Part shown: piece by piece, positions 47,091 to 55,605 of the stretch
Position numbering within the stretch: the stretch's first letter is position 1
Layout: every line of letters starts with the position of its first letter
Origin: Streptomyces niveus
GTDB lineage: Bacteria; Actinomycetota; Actinomycetes; Streptomycetales; Streptomycetaceae
Assembly: GCF_001723055.1 (NCBI RefSeq)
Contig: NZ_MDCR01000054.1
Span: 51,284 to 115,283, forward strand
Reading direction: 5' to 3'
Length of the DNA: 64,000 nt
Position numbers and translations under genes: made by a program
Notes under the pieces: generated by a model
The model's database searches: none
Seen by the model: only the letters and a program-made list of their open reading frames with translations
Told to the model about the DNA's origin: nothing

Positions 47091-48521
47091 CTACCCCCGG
47101 TACGTCTCCAGCAGCCGTAGCCATACCTCGCTGATCGTCGGGTACGACGGGACCGCGTGCCAGAGGCGGTTGATCGGGACCTCGCCCGCGACCGCCACCG
47201 TTGCCGAGTGGAGCAGTTCGCCGACGCCCGGGCCCACGAACGTCACTCCACGCAGGATCTCACTGTCCAGGTCCACGATCATCCGGGCGTGGCCCTGGTA
47301 GCCCTCCGCGTACAGGCTCGCGCCCGCGACGTTCTCGATGGCGTAGTCGACCGCGCGGACCCGGTGGCCCGCCGCCTCGGCCTCCTTCAGGGTGAGGCCG
47401 ACCGACGCGGCCTCCGGGTCGGTGAAGACGACCTGGGGGACCGCCGCGTGGTCCGCCGTCGCCGTGTGGGCGCCCCAGCGGTCGGTCTCCAGCAGGGGGA
47501 CGCGTTGGGCTCGGGCACCGATCGCCGCGCCCGCGATGCGGGCCTGGTACTTGCCCTGGTGGGTCAGGAGCGCGCGATGGTTGACGTCGCCGACCGCGTA
47601 CAGCCAGTCACTGCCCGTCACCAGGCAGCTGTCGTCGACCGTCAGCCAGGAGCCGGCCTTCAGTCCGACGGTGTCCAGGCCGATGTCCTGCGTGTGCGGC
47701 GCCCGGCCGGTCGCGAAGAGGATCTCGTCCGCCTCGATCCGCTCGCCGTTGTCGAGGACCGCCGCGACCGGTCCGGTGCCGCCGTCGCGCTCGACGGAGG
47801 CGACGGAGACGCCCATCCGTACGGAGGCGCCCGCTTCCTTCAGGGAATCGGTGATCCGTTCACCCACGAAGGGCTCCATACGGGGCAGCAGTCCGTCGCC
47901 CCGTACAAGGAGGGTGACGGCCGAGCCGAACCCGCAGTAGGCCGTGGCCATCTCGACGCCGACCACACCGCCGCCCACGACCACCAGCCGGTCCGGCACC
48001 TTCGGGGAGCTGGTGGCCTGGCGGCTCGTCCAGGGCTTGGCGTCCGCAAGGCCCGGCAGGTCCGGGACGATGGCGGTGGTGCCGGTGCAGACGGCGACCG
48101 CGTGGCGGGCGGTGAGGACCTGCACGGCTCCCCCGGAGTCGGTGACGGTCACCCGCTTCTTGCCGTCCAGCCGGCCCTGGCCCCGGTACAGGACGGCGCC
48201 GATCCCGTCGAGCCAGGCGACCTGGCCGTCGTCGTTCCAGTGCGAGGTGTACTCGTCGCGGTGCGCGAAGACGGCCGGCATGTCGAGCGGGCCCTGGACG
48301 TACCGGCTCAGGCCCGGCACGCGGCGTGCCTCCGCACGGGCGATGACCGGGCGTAGAAGCGCCTTGCTGGGCATGCACGCCCAGTAGGAGCACTCGCCGC
48401 CGACCAGTTCGCTCTCGACGACCGCGGCGCTCAGTCCGGCGGCCCTGACCCGTTCGGCGACGTTCTCCCCGACCGGTCCCGCTCCCAGCACCACAACGTC
48501 GTACTCAATGGCTTCCGTCAT
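47091..48521 (-). CDS. FAD-dependent pyridine nucleotide-disulfide reductase
   Basis: 476-aa class I disulfide oxidoreductase (dihydrolipoamide dehydrogenase/mercuric reductase type). It has the FAD loop VVLGAGPVGENVAERVR, the redox pair in GGECSYWACMPSK (CxxxxC), an NAD(P) loop VVVGGGVVGVEMAT and the C-terminal dimer domain with QVVFTDPEAASVG. The C-terminal HPxxxE is replaced: His in LWHAVPSYPTISEVW keeps the HxxPS variant. ATG 48521 is the family start. It is divergent from thioredoxin, 129 bp away. Confidence 0.9.
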   Translation of the reverse strand: MTEAIEYDVVVLGAGPVGENVAERVRAAGLSAAVVESELVGGECSYWACMPSKALLRPVIARAEARRVPGLSRYVQGPLDMPAVFAHRDEYTSHWNDDGQVAWLDGIGAVLYRGQGRLDGKKRVTVTDSGGAVQVLTARHAVAVCTGTTAIVPDLPGLADAKPWTSRQATSSPKVPDRLVVVGGGVVGVEMATAYCGFGSAVTLLVRGDGLLPRMEPFVGERITDSLKEAGASVRMGVSVASVERDGGTGPVAAVLDNGERIEADEILFATGRAPHTQDIGLDTVGLKAGSWLTVDDSCLVTGSDWLYAVGDVNHRALLTHQGKYQARIAGAAIGARAQRVPLLETDRWGAHTATADHAAVPQVVFTDPEAASVGLTLKEAEAAGHRVRAVDYAIENVAGASLYAEGYQGHARMIVDLDSEILRGVTFVGPGVGELLHSATVAVAGEVPINRLWHAVPSYPTISEVWLRLLETYRG

Positions 48522-48650
48522 GAGGACAGTCTCGTGCGGCGCCCGCCGCATGGCCACACGATCTTCGGGAAAGGGCGAGGAATACGGCGGTGGCACGCAC
48601 CGTTGTTGGAGGCGGCTTCATCCGGAGAGAACAGGAAGAGGTATCAGGTC

Positions 48651-49040
48651 ATGGCCACTGTGGAACTCACCAAGGAGAACTTCGACCGGACGGTGTCGGA
48701 GAACGACTTCATCCTGATCGACTTCTGGGCTTCCTGGTGCGGTCCGTGCCGTCAGTTCGCCCCGGTCTACGAGAAGGCGTCCGAGCGCCACGACGACCTC
48801 GTCTTCGCCAAGGTCGACACGGAGGCGCAGCAGGAGCTGGCAGCGGCGTTCGAGATCCGTTCCATCCCGACACTGATGATCGTGCGGGACAACGTCGCGG
48901 TCTTCGCGCAGCCCGGCGCGCTGCCCGAGACGGCCCTGGAGGACGTGATCGGGCAGGCACGCGGGCTCGACATGGACGAGGTCCGCAAGTCGGTCGCGGC
49001 GGCGGAGGCCGAGGCGAAGGCCGAGGGCGGGGGCGCCTGA
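48651..49040 (+). CDS. trxA: Thioredoxin
   Basis: 129-aa thioredoxin with the active site WASWCGPCRQF and the cis-Pro in IRSIPTLMI. A 20-residue Ala/Glu/Lys-rich tail (SVAAAEAEAKAEGGG) extends beyond the fold. It reduces protein disulfides in the cytoplasm. The ATG at 48651 matches the family; purine-rich sequence precedes it. It converges with the thiolase. Confidence 0.95.
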   Translation: MATVELTKENFDRTVSENDFILIDFWASWCGPCRQFAPVYEKASERHDDLVFAKVDTEAQQELAAAFEIRSIPTLMIVRDNVAVFAQPGALPETALEDVIGQARGLDMDEVRKSVAAAEAEAKAEGGGA

Positions 49041-49053
49041 GGCGCGCGCCTCA
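49038..49053. terminator. Palindrome joining two stop codons
   Basis: TGAGGCGCGCGCCTCA is a perfect 16-bp palindrome. Its first three bases are the thioredoxin stop and its last three are the thiolase stop on the other strand. It could form a short terminator for both. Confidence 0.5.
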
Positions 49054-50265
49054 GCGTTCCAGTACGAGGGCGAGACCCTGGCCCACGCCGATGCACAGCG
49101 CGGCGAGACCCGTTCCCGAGCCCGCAGCCGCGAGTTGATGGGCGACGGACCCCGCGAGGCGCGCGCCGGAGGCACCCAACGGGTGGCCGATGGCGATCGC
49201 GCCGCCGCGCGGGTTCACCAGGGCCGGGTCCAGCTCGGGCCATTCCGCGAGGCAGCCCAACGCCTGGGCGGCGAACGCCTCGTTGAGCTCGAAGGTGGTG
49301 AGGTCGGCGAAGTCCCGGCCCGCCTTGGCCAGCGCCCTGCGCACCGCCTCCACCGGGCCGAGGCCGAAGAGCTGCGGCTCGATACCGGTGACCGCGGAGG
49401 TCCTGATCCGGGCGAGGGGCTCGCGCCCGGTCGCCCGCAGGCCCGCCTCATCGACAAGGAGCAGTGCGGCGGCGCCGTCGTTCAGCGGTGAGGCGTTGCC
49501 CGCCGTGACCGTCCCCGCCCCGTTGCCCTCGCCCTCCTTACGGAAGCTCGGCCGGAGCTTGCCGAGTGCTTCAAGGGACGTGTTGTCGCGGACGCATTCG
49601 TCGCGCGAGAGTTCCACACCCTCGTACGGGACGACCTCCGCGTCGTACAGACCCTCGCCCCACGCCCGCGCCGCCTTGCGGTGGCTCTCCAGCGCGAACG
49701 CGTCCTGCGCCTCGCGGGTGATCGTGTGCTTGTCGGCGATCAGCTCGGCGCCCTCGCCGAGCGGGACGGTCCACTCGGCGGGCATGCGGGGGTTGGTCAT
49801 GCGCCAGCCGAGGGTGGTGGAGTGCAGCTGCTGGTGGCCGGCGGGAAAGGCGCGCTCCGGCTTCTGGAGGACCCACGGGGCGCGGGACATGGACTCGACG
49901 CCGCCCGCGACGACGATCGACGCGTCGCCGAGTGCGACGGCGCGCGCCGCCTGGATGACCGCTTCGAGGCCCGAGCCGCAGAGCCGGTTGACGGTGACGC
50001 CGGGTACGGAGACGGGCAGCCCGGCGAGGAGCGCGGCCATGCGGGCGACGTCCCGGTTGTCCTCGCCGGCGCCGTTCGCCGCGCCGAGCACCACGTCGTC
50101 GATCCTGGCCGGGTCGAGTTCCGGCGTACGGTCCACGAGCGCCCGCACCACATGGGCGGCGAGGTCGTCCGGTCGTACGGAGGAGAGCGCGCCGCCGAAC
50201 TTGCCGATCGGTGTGCGGACGGCGTCGACGACATAGACGTCGCGGATGGTCATCGGATCGCTCAT
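49051..50265 (-). CDS. Acetyl-CoA acyltransferase (thiolase)
   Basis: 404-aa thiolase. The acylated Cys is in VNRLCGSGLEA, the His in AIAIGHPLGASGAR and the second Cys in LCIGVGQGLAL, where most relatives have CxGGGxG. The length suits beta-ketoadipyl-CoA or acetyl-CoA thiolases, which split or form beta-ketoacyl-CoA. The start ATG 50265 is 83 bp from the next gene. No catabolic operon is visible around it. Confidence 0.94.
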   Translation of the reverse strand: MSDPMTIRDVYVVDAVRTPIGKFGGALSSVRPDDLAAHVVRALVDRTPELDPARIDDVVLGAANGAGEDNRDVARMAALLAGLPVSVPGVTVNRLCGSGLEAVIQAARAVALGDASIVVAGGVESMSRAPWVLQKPERAFPAGHQQLHSTTLGWRMTNPRMPAEWTVPLGEGAELIADKHTITREAQDAFALESHRKAARAWGEGLYDAEVVPYEGVELSRDECVRDNTSLEALGKLRPSFRKEGEGNGAGTVTAGNASPLNDGAAALLLVDEAGLRATGREPLARIRTSAVTGIEPQLFGLGPVEAVRRALAKAGRDFADLTTFELNEAFAAQALGCLAEWPELDPALVNPRGGAIAIGHPLGASGARLAGSVAHQLAAAGSGTGLAALCIGVGQGLALVLER

Positions 50266-50348
50266 GGGCTCTCTCCATCTCCCCTTCGGCCAGCTGTTCG
50301 CTCGCGCACTCTTTCATGGGAGGCGCGCGCCGGACCGGGGGCCTGCCC

Positions 50349-50669
50349 TCACACCGCCGTCGGGGCGTCCGGGGTGTCGGGGGTGTCCGGCGTCTCGGGG
50401 GCGTCGACGACGCGCGCCGAGAGGCCGTAGTCCACCTCGTAGCCGTCGATCAGCAGACCTTCGACGGTACGGGTCTCCGGGTCGATGTCCGCGACCATGC
50501 CGCTGCCCGCGTAGCGCGGGTATCCGGACTCGCCGATCTCTCCGGTCACTTCGACCACGGCGGAGCGCAGCGCGGTGGCCGCGTCCGGCGGGCCGGGGTG
50601 ATTGGCGATGTGTTCCGGTACCAGCAGGATCTCGAAGCGCCGCGGATAGGGGTGCCAGTGAGTGCTCAT
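50349..50669 (-). CDS. Unknown 106-aa protein
   Basis: Not recognised. Starts MSTHWHPYPRRFEILLVPEH and has a small alpha/beta core (ATALRSAVVEVTGEIG, VEGLLIDGYEVDYG). It ends in a short run of TPD triplets (PETPDTPDTPDAP). Soluble. It lies upstream of the thiolase on the same strand and may share its transcript. Confidence 0.6.
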   Translation of the reverse strand: MSTHWHPYPRRFEILLVPEHIANHPGPPDAATALRSAVVEVTGEIGESGYPRYAGSGMVADIDPETRTVEGLLIDGYEVDYGLSARVVDAPETPDTPDTPDAPTAV

Positions 50670-50727
50670 GCTGGTGACGCTAGACAAGGGGCGGACCGCG
50701 CGCATGTCGTCCTCATGAGGAGGAGGG

Positions 50728-51792
50728 TCAGGTCGACTCGCGGCCCACGGCCCGCGCGCCCATCACGTCGTGGCGCTCCGGCTCCCCGCCCGGATCGCGT
50801 ACGACCCGGTCGACCAGGGCCGCCAGCCGCCGGCCGGTGACGAGGTCGATCCGCACGGTGGAGAGCCGGGGCCGCAGGAGCCTGCCGAGCAGCAGGTCGT
50901 CGGCGCCGATGACCGCCGTGCCGCCGGGGATGTCGGTGCCCGCGTCCTGGAGCGCCCTCATGAGGAGCATGGCGTATTCGTCGTTGTAGGCGTAGACGGC
51001 GTCCAGGCCGAGGCCGTCCCAGCGGGCGGCGAGTCCGGCGGCGGACTCCTCGGTGTACGACAGCGGCAGCGGTTCGACGCGGGCTCCGCCGGTGTGCGTC
51101 GCGGCTGCGGCCCGCGCGCCGGCGAGGCGGGGCTCCGAGAACAGCCCAAGGCCCGGTTCCTCGGGCATCACGACGCCGATCCGGCGGCGGCCCCGCTCCA
51201 GCAGGTGGTCCACGGCCCGGCGGCCGATCTCGCGCTGATCGAGGACGAGGGCGTGCGCACCCTCGACCTCCCGCGGACCGAGTGTGATGACGGCTTTCGC
51301 GCCGGAGCGCTTGAGTATCTCCACCCCTTGGGGGGTGAGGGCGATCTCGCCGGGGGCGACGACGGCGACCGGGCGCAGTTCGGCCCAGGCGCGCGCCGCC
51401 TCGTCGCCGTCGAGGCCGAGGCTGCCGTACTGGACGACGGTGTAGTCCAACCGCCGCAGGTCCCACTGGAGTTCGTTGAGGAAGCTGCCGTAGAGGGGGC
51501 CGACGGGGACGTGGGCGGTGGGGAGCAGGACAATCCTGGTGTGCCCCGCGCGCAGGCTGCGCGCGGCGGCGTGGGGGACGTACGCCAACTCCTCGGCGGC
51601 CTCACGGACCTTGCGGCGGGTGGGCTCGCTGATCCGTACGGCGGAGGTGTTGTTGAGGACGTAACTGACGGTGGCGCGCGAGACTCCGGCCAGCCGGGCG
51701 ACATCGGCGCTGGTGGGGACGGGGCGTTCGGCGGGGCGTCCGGGACGGGGCGGGGAGGGTGGTTCGGGTAACTGGCTCATCGCCCCCCGCAT
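50728..51792 (-). CDS. LacI-family regulator
   Basis: 354-aa repressor with a LacI helix-turn-helix (SADVARLAGVSRATVSYVLN) and hinge helix near AARSLRAGH, followed by a periplasmic-binding-protein-like sensor. About 25 Pro/Arg-rich residues precede the fold. ATG 51792 or 51780 may be used. It is divergent from an alpha/beta hydrolase, with a palindrome in the gap. Confidence 0.9.
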   Translation of the reverse strand: MRGAMSQLPEPPSPPRPGRPAERPVPTSADVARLAGVSRATVSYVLNNTSAVRISEPTRRKVREAAEELAYVPHAAARSLRAGHTRIVLLPTAHVPVGPLYGSFLNELQWDLRRLDYTVVQYGSLGLDGDEAARAWAELRPVAVVAPGEIALTPQGVEILKRSGAKAVITLGPREVEGAHALVLDQREIGRRAVDHLLERGRRRIGVVMPEEPGLGLFSEPRLAGARAAAATHTGGARVEPLPLSYTEESAAGLAARWDGLGLDAVYAYNDEYAMLLMRALQDAGTDIPGGTAVIGADDLLLGRLLRPRLSTVRIDLVTGRRLAALVDRVVRDPGGEPERHDVMGARAVGREST

Positions 51793-51890
51793 CTTTCCAG
51801 ACGGGCCGCCGCCGGGTTCCCGGGCCCGCCGTCCTGTCCGGACCTGTCGTCCCGCCCGGCCGGGCGCGCGGGAGACTCGGGGAACTCACC

Positions 51891-51900
51891 TTCGTACGAA
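51891..51900. promoter_or_regulatory. Palindrome TTCGTACGAA, possible LacI operator
   Basis: Perfect 10-bp palindrome with the central CG-type symmetry favoured by LacI proteins, 10 bp before the TTG start of the hydrolase. In the divergent gap with the lacI-type gene. Confidence 0.45.
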
Positions 51901-51910
51901 AGGGATTGTC

Positions 51911-52618
51911 TTGCGACTGCACACCCACACCTGGGGCGAGGGCGACCGCGTCGCGCTCCTGATCCACGGCATCATGGCCGACCACCGGACCTGGCGGCGG
52001 GTGGGGCCAGGACTGGCCGCGCGCGGACTGCGCGTGATCGCGGTCGATCTACGCGGTCACGGTGCCAGCGGCCAGGGACCGTACGCGCCACAGGACTTCG
52101 CCGACGATCTCGTGGAGACACTGCCCGCCGGGGCCGAGGTGGCGATCGGTCACTCCCTGGGCGGGATGGCGCTCGCGCTCGCGGTGGAGCGCCTGGCGCC
52201 GCGCCGCGCGGTGTACTGCGATCCGGCGTGGCACCTCCCCGGTCCGCCGGACGGCGAAACCGAGAGCGCGGGGCCCGCCGCGCTCGCGGCGGCCAAAACC
52301 CTCTCGCGTGAACAGATATCGGCGCTCAATCCCCGCTGGGACGACGTGGATGTGGACCTTGAGCTGGCGAGTCTCGCCGTGTGGGACGAGACGACGGCGT
52401 ACGGCATCGCTCCGGCGTTCGGCACGGACCTGCGGCCGGCCCGGCCGGTGGTGCCCTCGCTGGTGACCACCGCCGATCCGAGCCCCATGATCTCGCCCGC
52501 CGACGCGGCGGAGCTGCGGTCGCGCGGCTTCGAGGTCCGCGCGGTCGCGGGCGGGGGGCACACCGCGCACCGCGACGACTTCGACGCGTTCATGGCCGCG
52601 TTGGAGGGGTGGATCTGA
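51911..52618 (+). CDS. Alpha/beta hydrolase
   Basis: 235-aa serine hydrolase. Strand-1 loop LLIHGIMADHRTW, nucleophile elbow AIGHSLGGMA and a C-terminal His in AGGGHTAHRDD. Start TTG 51911 with AAAGGGA upstream. It is cytoplasmic and acts on an unknown ester or lactone. It is divergent from a LacI-type regulator, so it may process a sugar ester or related inducer. Confidence 0.86.
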   Translation: MRLHTHTWGEGDRVALLIHGIMADHRTWRRVGPGLAARGLRVIAVDLRGHGASGQGPYAPQDFADDLVETLPAGAEVAIGHSLGGMALALAVERLAPRRAVYCDPAWHLPGPPDGETESAGPAALAAAKTLSREQISALNPRWDDVDVDLELASLAVWDETTAYGIAPAFGTDLRPARPVVPSLVTTADPSPMISPADAAELRSRGFEVRAVAGGGHTAHRDDFDAFMAALEGWI

Positions 52619-52801
52619 GCGCGGGTGTCGTCCGCCCGCGGGGCGGCTGATGGCACGTCGGTGCGTGCGCTCGCCAGGCGGCGCATCGGCCTCGTACCGG
52701 GCGTACTCGGCCGACTCCGGCAACGCGGCGGGCGCACGCACCAGCGGTCGTGGACCGGGCCGGACTTTGACGACACGGCCCCGGGCCCTACCTTCGGTCG
52801 G

Positions 52802-53281
52802 ATGAAGCCCTTCACCGACTCCGGCGCCCCCGACCACTCCCCCGGCTCCCGGCCCGAACTCCCCGGCAGGAGCGGTCCGTCGGCGACAGCCGAGGCCGAC
52901 CCGCGGGACGTGGGGCCCGTGCGTACCTCGTACGCGCCCGACCGGGACGGCGACCCCGATCCCGGCGAGATCGTGTGGACCTGGGTGCCGTACGAGGAGA
53001 ACGACGGACGCGGCAAGGACCGGCCGGTGCTCGTGGTGGCGCGTGAGCCGGCCGGGACCCTGCTGGCCGTGCAGCTCTCCAGCAAGCGGCACGACCGCGA
53101 CCACGAGTGGGTGCCGATCGGGGTCGGTCCGTGGGACCGGCAGGGGCGGGAGTCGTGGGTGGATCTGGACCGGGTGCTGCGGATCCATGACGCGGGGATG
53201 CGGCGCGAGGCGTGCGCGCTCGACCGGGGGCGGTTCGACCGGGTCGTACGGCGGCTGCGGGAGCGTTACGGCTGGCGCTGA
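52802..53281 (+). CDS. PemK/MazF-like toxin-family protein
   Basis: 159-aa protein whose C-terminal ~110 residues follow the PemK/MazF fold: PGEIVWTWVPYEEND, the core GKDRPVLVVAREPAGTLL, and SKRHDRDHEWVPIGVG. MazF-type proteins cut RNA. The first ~45 residues are disordered and Pro/Gly-rich. No antitoxin ORF is seen on either side, so this may be a domesticated or non-toxic member. Its 3' end overlaps the convergent macrodomain-like gene by 16 bp. Confidence 0.78.
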   Translation: MKPFTDSGAPDHSPGSRPELPGRSGPSATAEADPRDVGPVRTSYAPDRDGDPDPGEIVWTWVPYEENDGRGKDRPVLVVAREPAGTLLAVQLSSKRHDRDHEWVPIGVGPWDRQGRESWVDLDRVLRIHDAGMRREACALDRGRFDRVVRRLRERYGWR

Positions 53282-54165
53282 GCCGGCACGCGCGCGCCGC
53301 CGTGCGAGGCGTCGGCCCCCTCTGCCGCCACGTCCGCGAACGTACGGCGGAAAGCGGCCAGCGTGGCCGAATCGGCCGTCCGGTCGAGCACCGCGAAGAC
53401 GACCTGGTCGAAGTGGCCCGCGAACCGCCCGCCGGGCCCCTCCGCCGGCCGGACGAGCAGCGCCCGGAACGCGCCGGCCACCGCCGCGGGGTCATTGCGG
53501 AAGACCCCGCAGCCCCAGGCCCCGAGCACCAGACGCCGGTAGCCGCCCGCCACCGCCACCTCCAGGACCCGTTCCGCGCGGGCGGCGATGGCGGCCGGAA
53601 TGCGCGGCGTCTCCTCGGGCCGGTCGCGCGCGACGATCCCGGCGTTCGGTGCGGGTGAGGTGAGGAAACCGACGGTGAACGGGGCGCCGAGCAGCCGGCC
53701 CCGGTCGTCACGGAAGACCGGTACGCCGGGCGAGTGGATCACGCGGTCGCTGTAGAACGGGCTGCGGTCGGCCCGGTGCGCCGCGTAGTAGTCCGGCGCG
53801 CGCAGCAGGGTGACGTAGAGGGCGGAGGCGCGGCACAGGGCCTCCTCCTGGGCCTGTGCGCCGTTCAGGTAGCCGCCGCCCGGGTTACGCGCCGAGGCGA
53901 AGTTCAGGACCGCCACGGGGCCGGGTGCGGCCGAGGTCGTCCTCCGGGCGGCCTCGATGCTGCTCTCGCCGGTGACCTCGAACGATGTCGTACGGGAGGT
54001 GTCCGGGGTGACGGGTACGGGCTCCGGTCCGTACAGCCTGGTGCCCTCGGTCGCGGCGGCCAGCAGCGCCGTGAGGGACACCTCCCGGCCGTCCTCCGCG
54101 ACGTATCCGCCCGCCTCGACGATCTCCTCGGTGTGCTTCGCGATCCCCCGCAGCCGTGCGCTCAT
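53266..54165 (-). CDS. TIGR02452 family (PARG-like macrodomain) protein
   Basis: 299-aa protein of the microbial PARG-like group, which removes ADP-ribose from proteins. The catalytic signature GGGYLNGAQAQEE is complete, and the macrodomain ligand loop VLGAWGCGVFRNDP follows. The start is ATG 54165 because GGAGG lies nine bases upstream; ATG 54174 is too close to it. It converges on the PemK-like gene and is divergent from egtA. Confidence 0.9.
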   Translation of the reverse strand: MSARLRGIAKHTEEIVEAGGYVAEDGREVSLTALLAAATEGTRLYGPEPVPVTPDTSRTTSFEVTGESSIEAARRTTSAAPGPVAVLNFASARNPGGGYLNGAQAQEEALCRASALYVTLLRAPDYYAAHRADRSPFYSDRVIHSPGVPVFRDDRGRLLGAPFTVGFLTSPAPNAGIVARDRPEETPRIPAAIAARAERVLEVAVAGGYRRLVLGAWGCGVFRNDPAAVAGAFRALLVRPAEGPGGRFAGHFDQVVFAVLDRTADSATLAAFRRTFADVAAEGADASHGGARVPAQRQP

Positions 54166-54330
54166 GACACGCATCCTCCGCGAGGAAACACGCTCGGGGC
54201 AACCATGTTTCCTGCCCGAGGGGGCACTCTTGTGCGAAGCGGCGGAAGTGGCCTTAGGTTGGACGAAGCGCCCCGCCCCGGACCCCGGGACGGGGTCGAG
54301 GTCACGGTCTTCGACAGGAGGATCCCGACC

Positions 54331-55605
54331 ATGCCGTCGGACGTATTCGCAGCTGAGAGCCCGTCTCTCAACGAGGGCGACGCCGAGGCGCTGCTGCGCG
54401 GCATATGTTTCAAGACAGGGCCGCCCCGCATCGTCGGTGTTGAACTCGAATGGCTCGTGCACGACCTGTACGACCCCGAACTGCCGGTACGGACAGCGCG
54501 TCTCGACAAGGCCTACAGCGACCTTCGGGACCTGCCCCTCCGATCGGCGCTGACGTTCGAACCGGGTGGCCAGCTGGAGCTCAGCTCGGCGCCCGCCGCC
54601 TCCCTGATGGAGTGCGTCGACTCCACCGCGGCGGACCTCGCCGCCGTACGCCGCGAACTGCGAACCGCCGGTCTCACCCTCACCGGCCTCGGCCAGGATC
54701 CGTGGCACTCACCGGGCAGGCTCCTCCAGGAGCCGCGGTACGACGCGATGGAGACCTACCTCGACCGGATCGGCCCCTCGGGCCGCGCCATGATGCGCGC
54801 GTCCGCCTCCGTCCAGGTGTGCCTCGACGCGGGGCACGAGGAGCCGGGCCCGCTCGGGTACGGCAGACGGTGGCAGCTCGCCCATCTGCTGGGCGCGGTG
54901 CTGGTAGCCGCGTTCGCCAATTCGCCCGTCCAGGCGCGCCGTCCCACCGGCTGGCGTTCCACCCGGCAGGCGCTGTGGACGGACCTCGATCCGGCGCGCA
55001 CCAAGGCGCCCGACATGCGGCGGGAGCCGCGTGCCGCGTGGGCCGCGTACGTGCTGGACGCGCCGGTGATGTGCGTCCGGACGGCGGACGGTCCCTGGCA
55101 CGTGCCCGACGCGCTGACCTTCCGTGAGTGGATCCGGTCGGGGCTGCCGCGCCCGCCCGTGCGCGCCGATCTCGACTACCACATCACCACCCTGTTCCCG
55201 CCGGTGCGCCCGCGCGGTCATCTGGAGCTGCGGATGATCGACGCCCAGTCGGGGCCGGACGGCTGGATGGTGCCGCTGGCCGTCACCACCGCGCTGTTCG
55301 ACGACCCCGAGGCCGCCGAGACGGTGTACCGGACGGTCAAGTCGCTCGCCGAGACGGCGGGCGCCCGGCCCGCGCCGGGCAATCCGCTGTGGATCACGGC
55401 GGCCCGTGACGGGCTCGGCGACCCCGAGCTGCATGCGGCGGCGGTGGAGTGCTTCGCCGTCGCGCAGGAGGCCCTGCCCCGTACGGGCGCCAGCGAGGCC
55501 GTACGGGAGGCCGTCGCGGCCTTCAACGAGCGGTACGTCGTGCCGGGCCGCTGCCCCGCCGACGACATGGACATCCCCGCGAGCGGGAAGGAACTCCGCG
55601 CATGA
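54331..55605 (+). CDS. egtA: Glutamate-cysteine ligase EgtA
   Basis: 424-aa GCS2-family ligase making gamma-glutamylcysteine, the sulfur donor for ergothioneine. Seen: GVELEWLVHD, the core FEPGGQLELSSAPA, and YHITTLFPPVRPRGHLELR. ATG 54331 is preceded by AGGAGGA. First gene of egtABCD; its stop overlaps the egtB start by four bases (ATGA). Confidence 0.94.
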   Translation: MPSDVFAAESPSLNEGDAEALLRGICFKTGPPRIVGVELEWLVHDLYDPELPVRTARLDKAYSDLRDLPLRSALTFEPGGQLELSSAPAASLMECVDSTAADLAAVRRELRTAGLTLTGLGQDPWHSPGRLLQEPRYDAMETYLDRIGPSGRAMMRASASVQVCLDAGHEEPGPLGYGRRWQLAHLLGAVLVAAFANSPVQARRPTGWRSTRQALWTDLDPARTKAPDMRREPRAAWAAYVLDAPVMCVRTADGPWHVPDALTFREWIRSGLPRPPVRADLDYHITTLFPPVRPRGHLELRMIDAQSGPDGWMVPLAVTTALFDDPEAAETVYRTVKSLAETAGARPAPGNPLWITAARDGLGDPELHAAAVECFAVAQEALPRTGASEAVREAVAAFNERYVVPGRCPADDMDIPASGKELRA

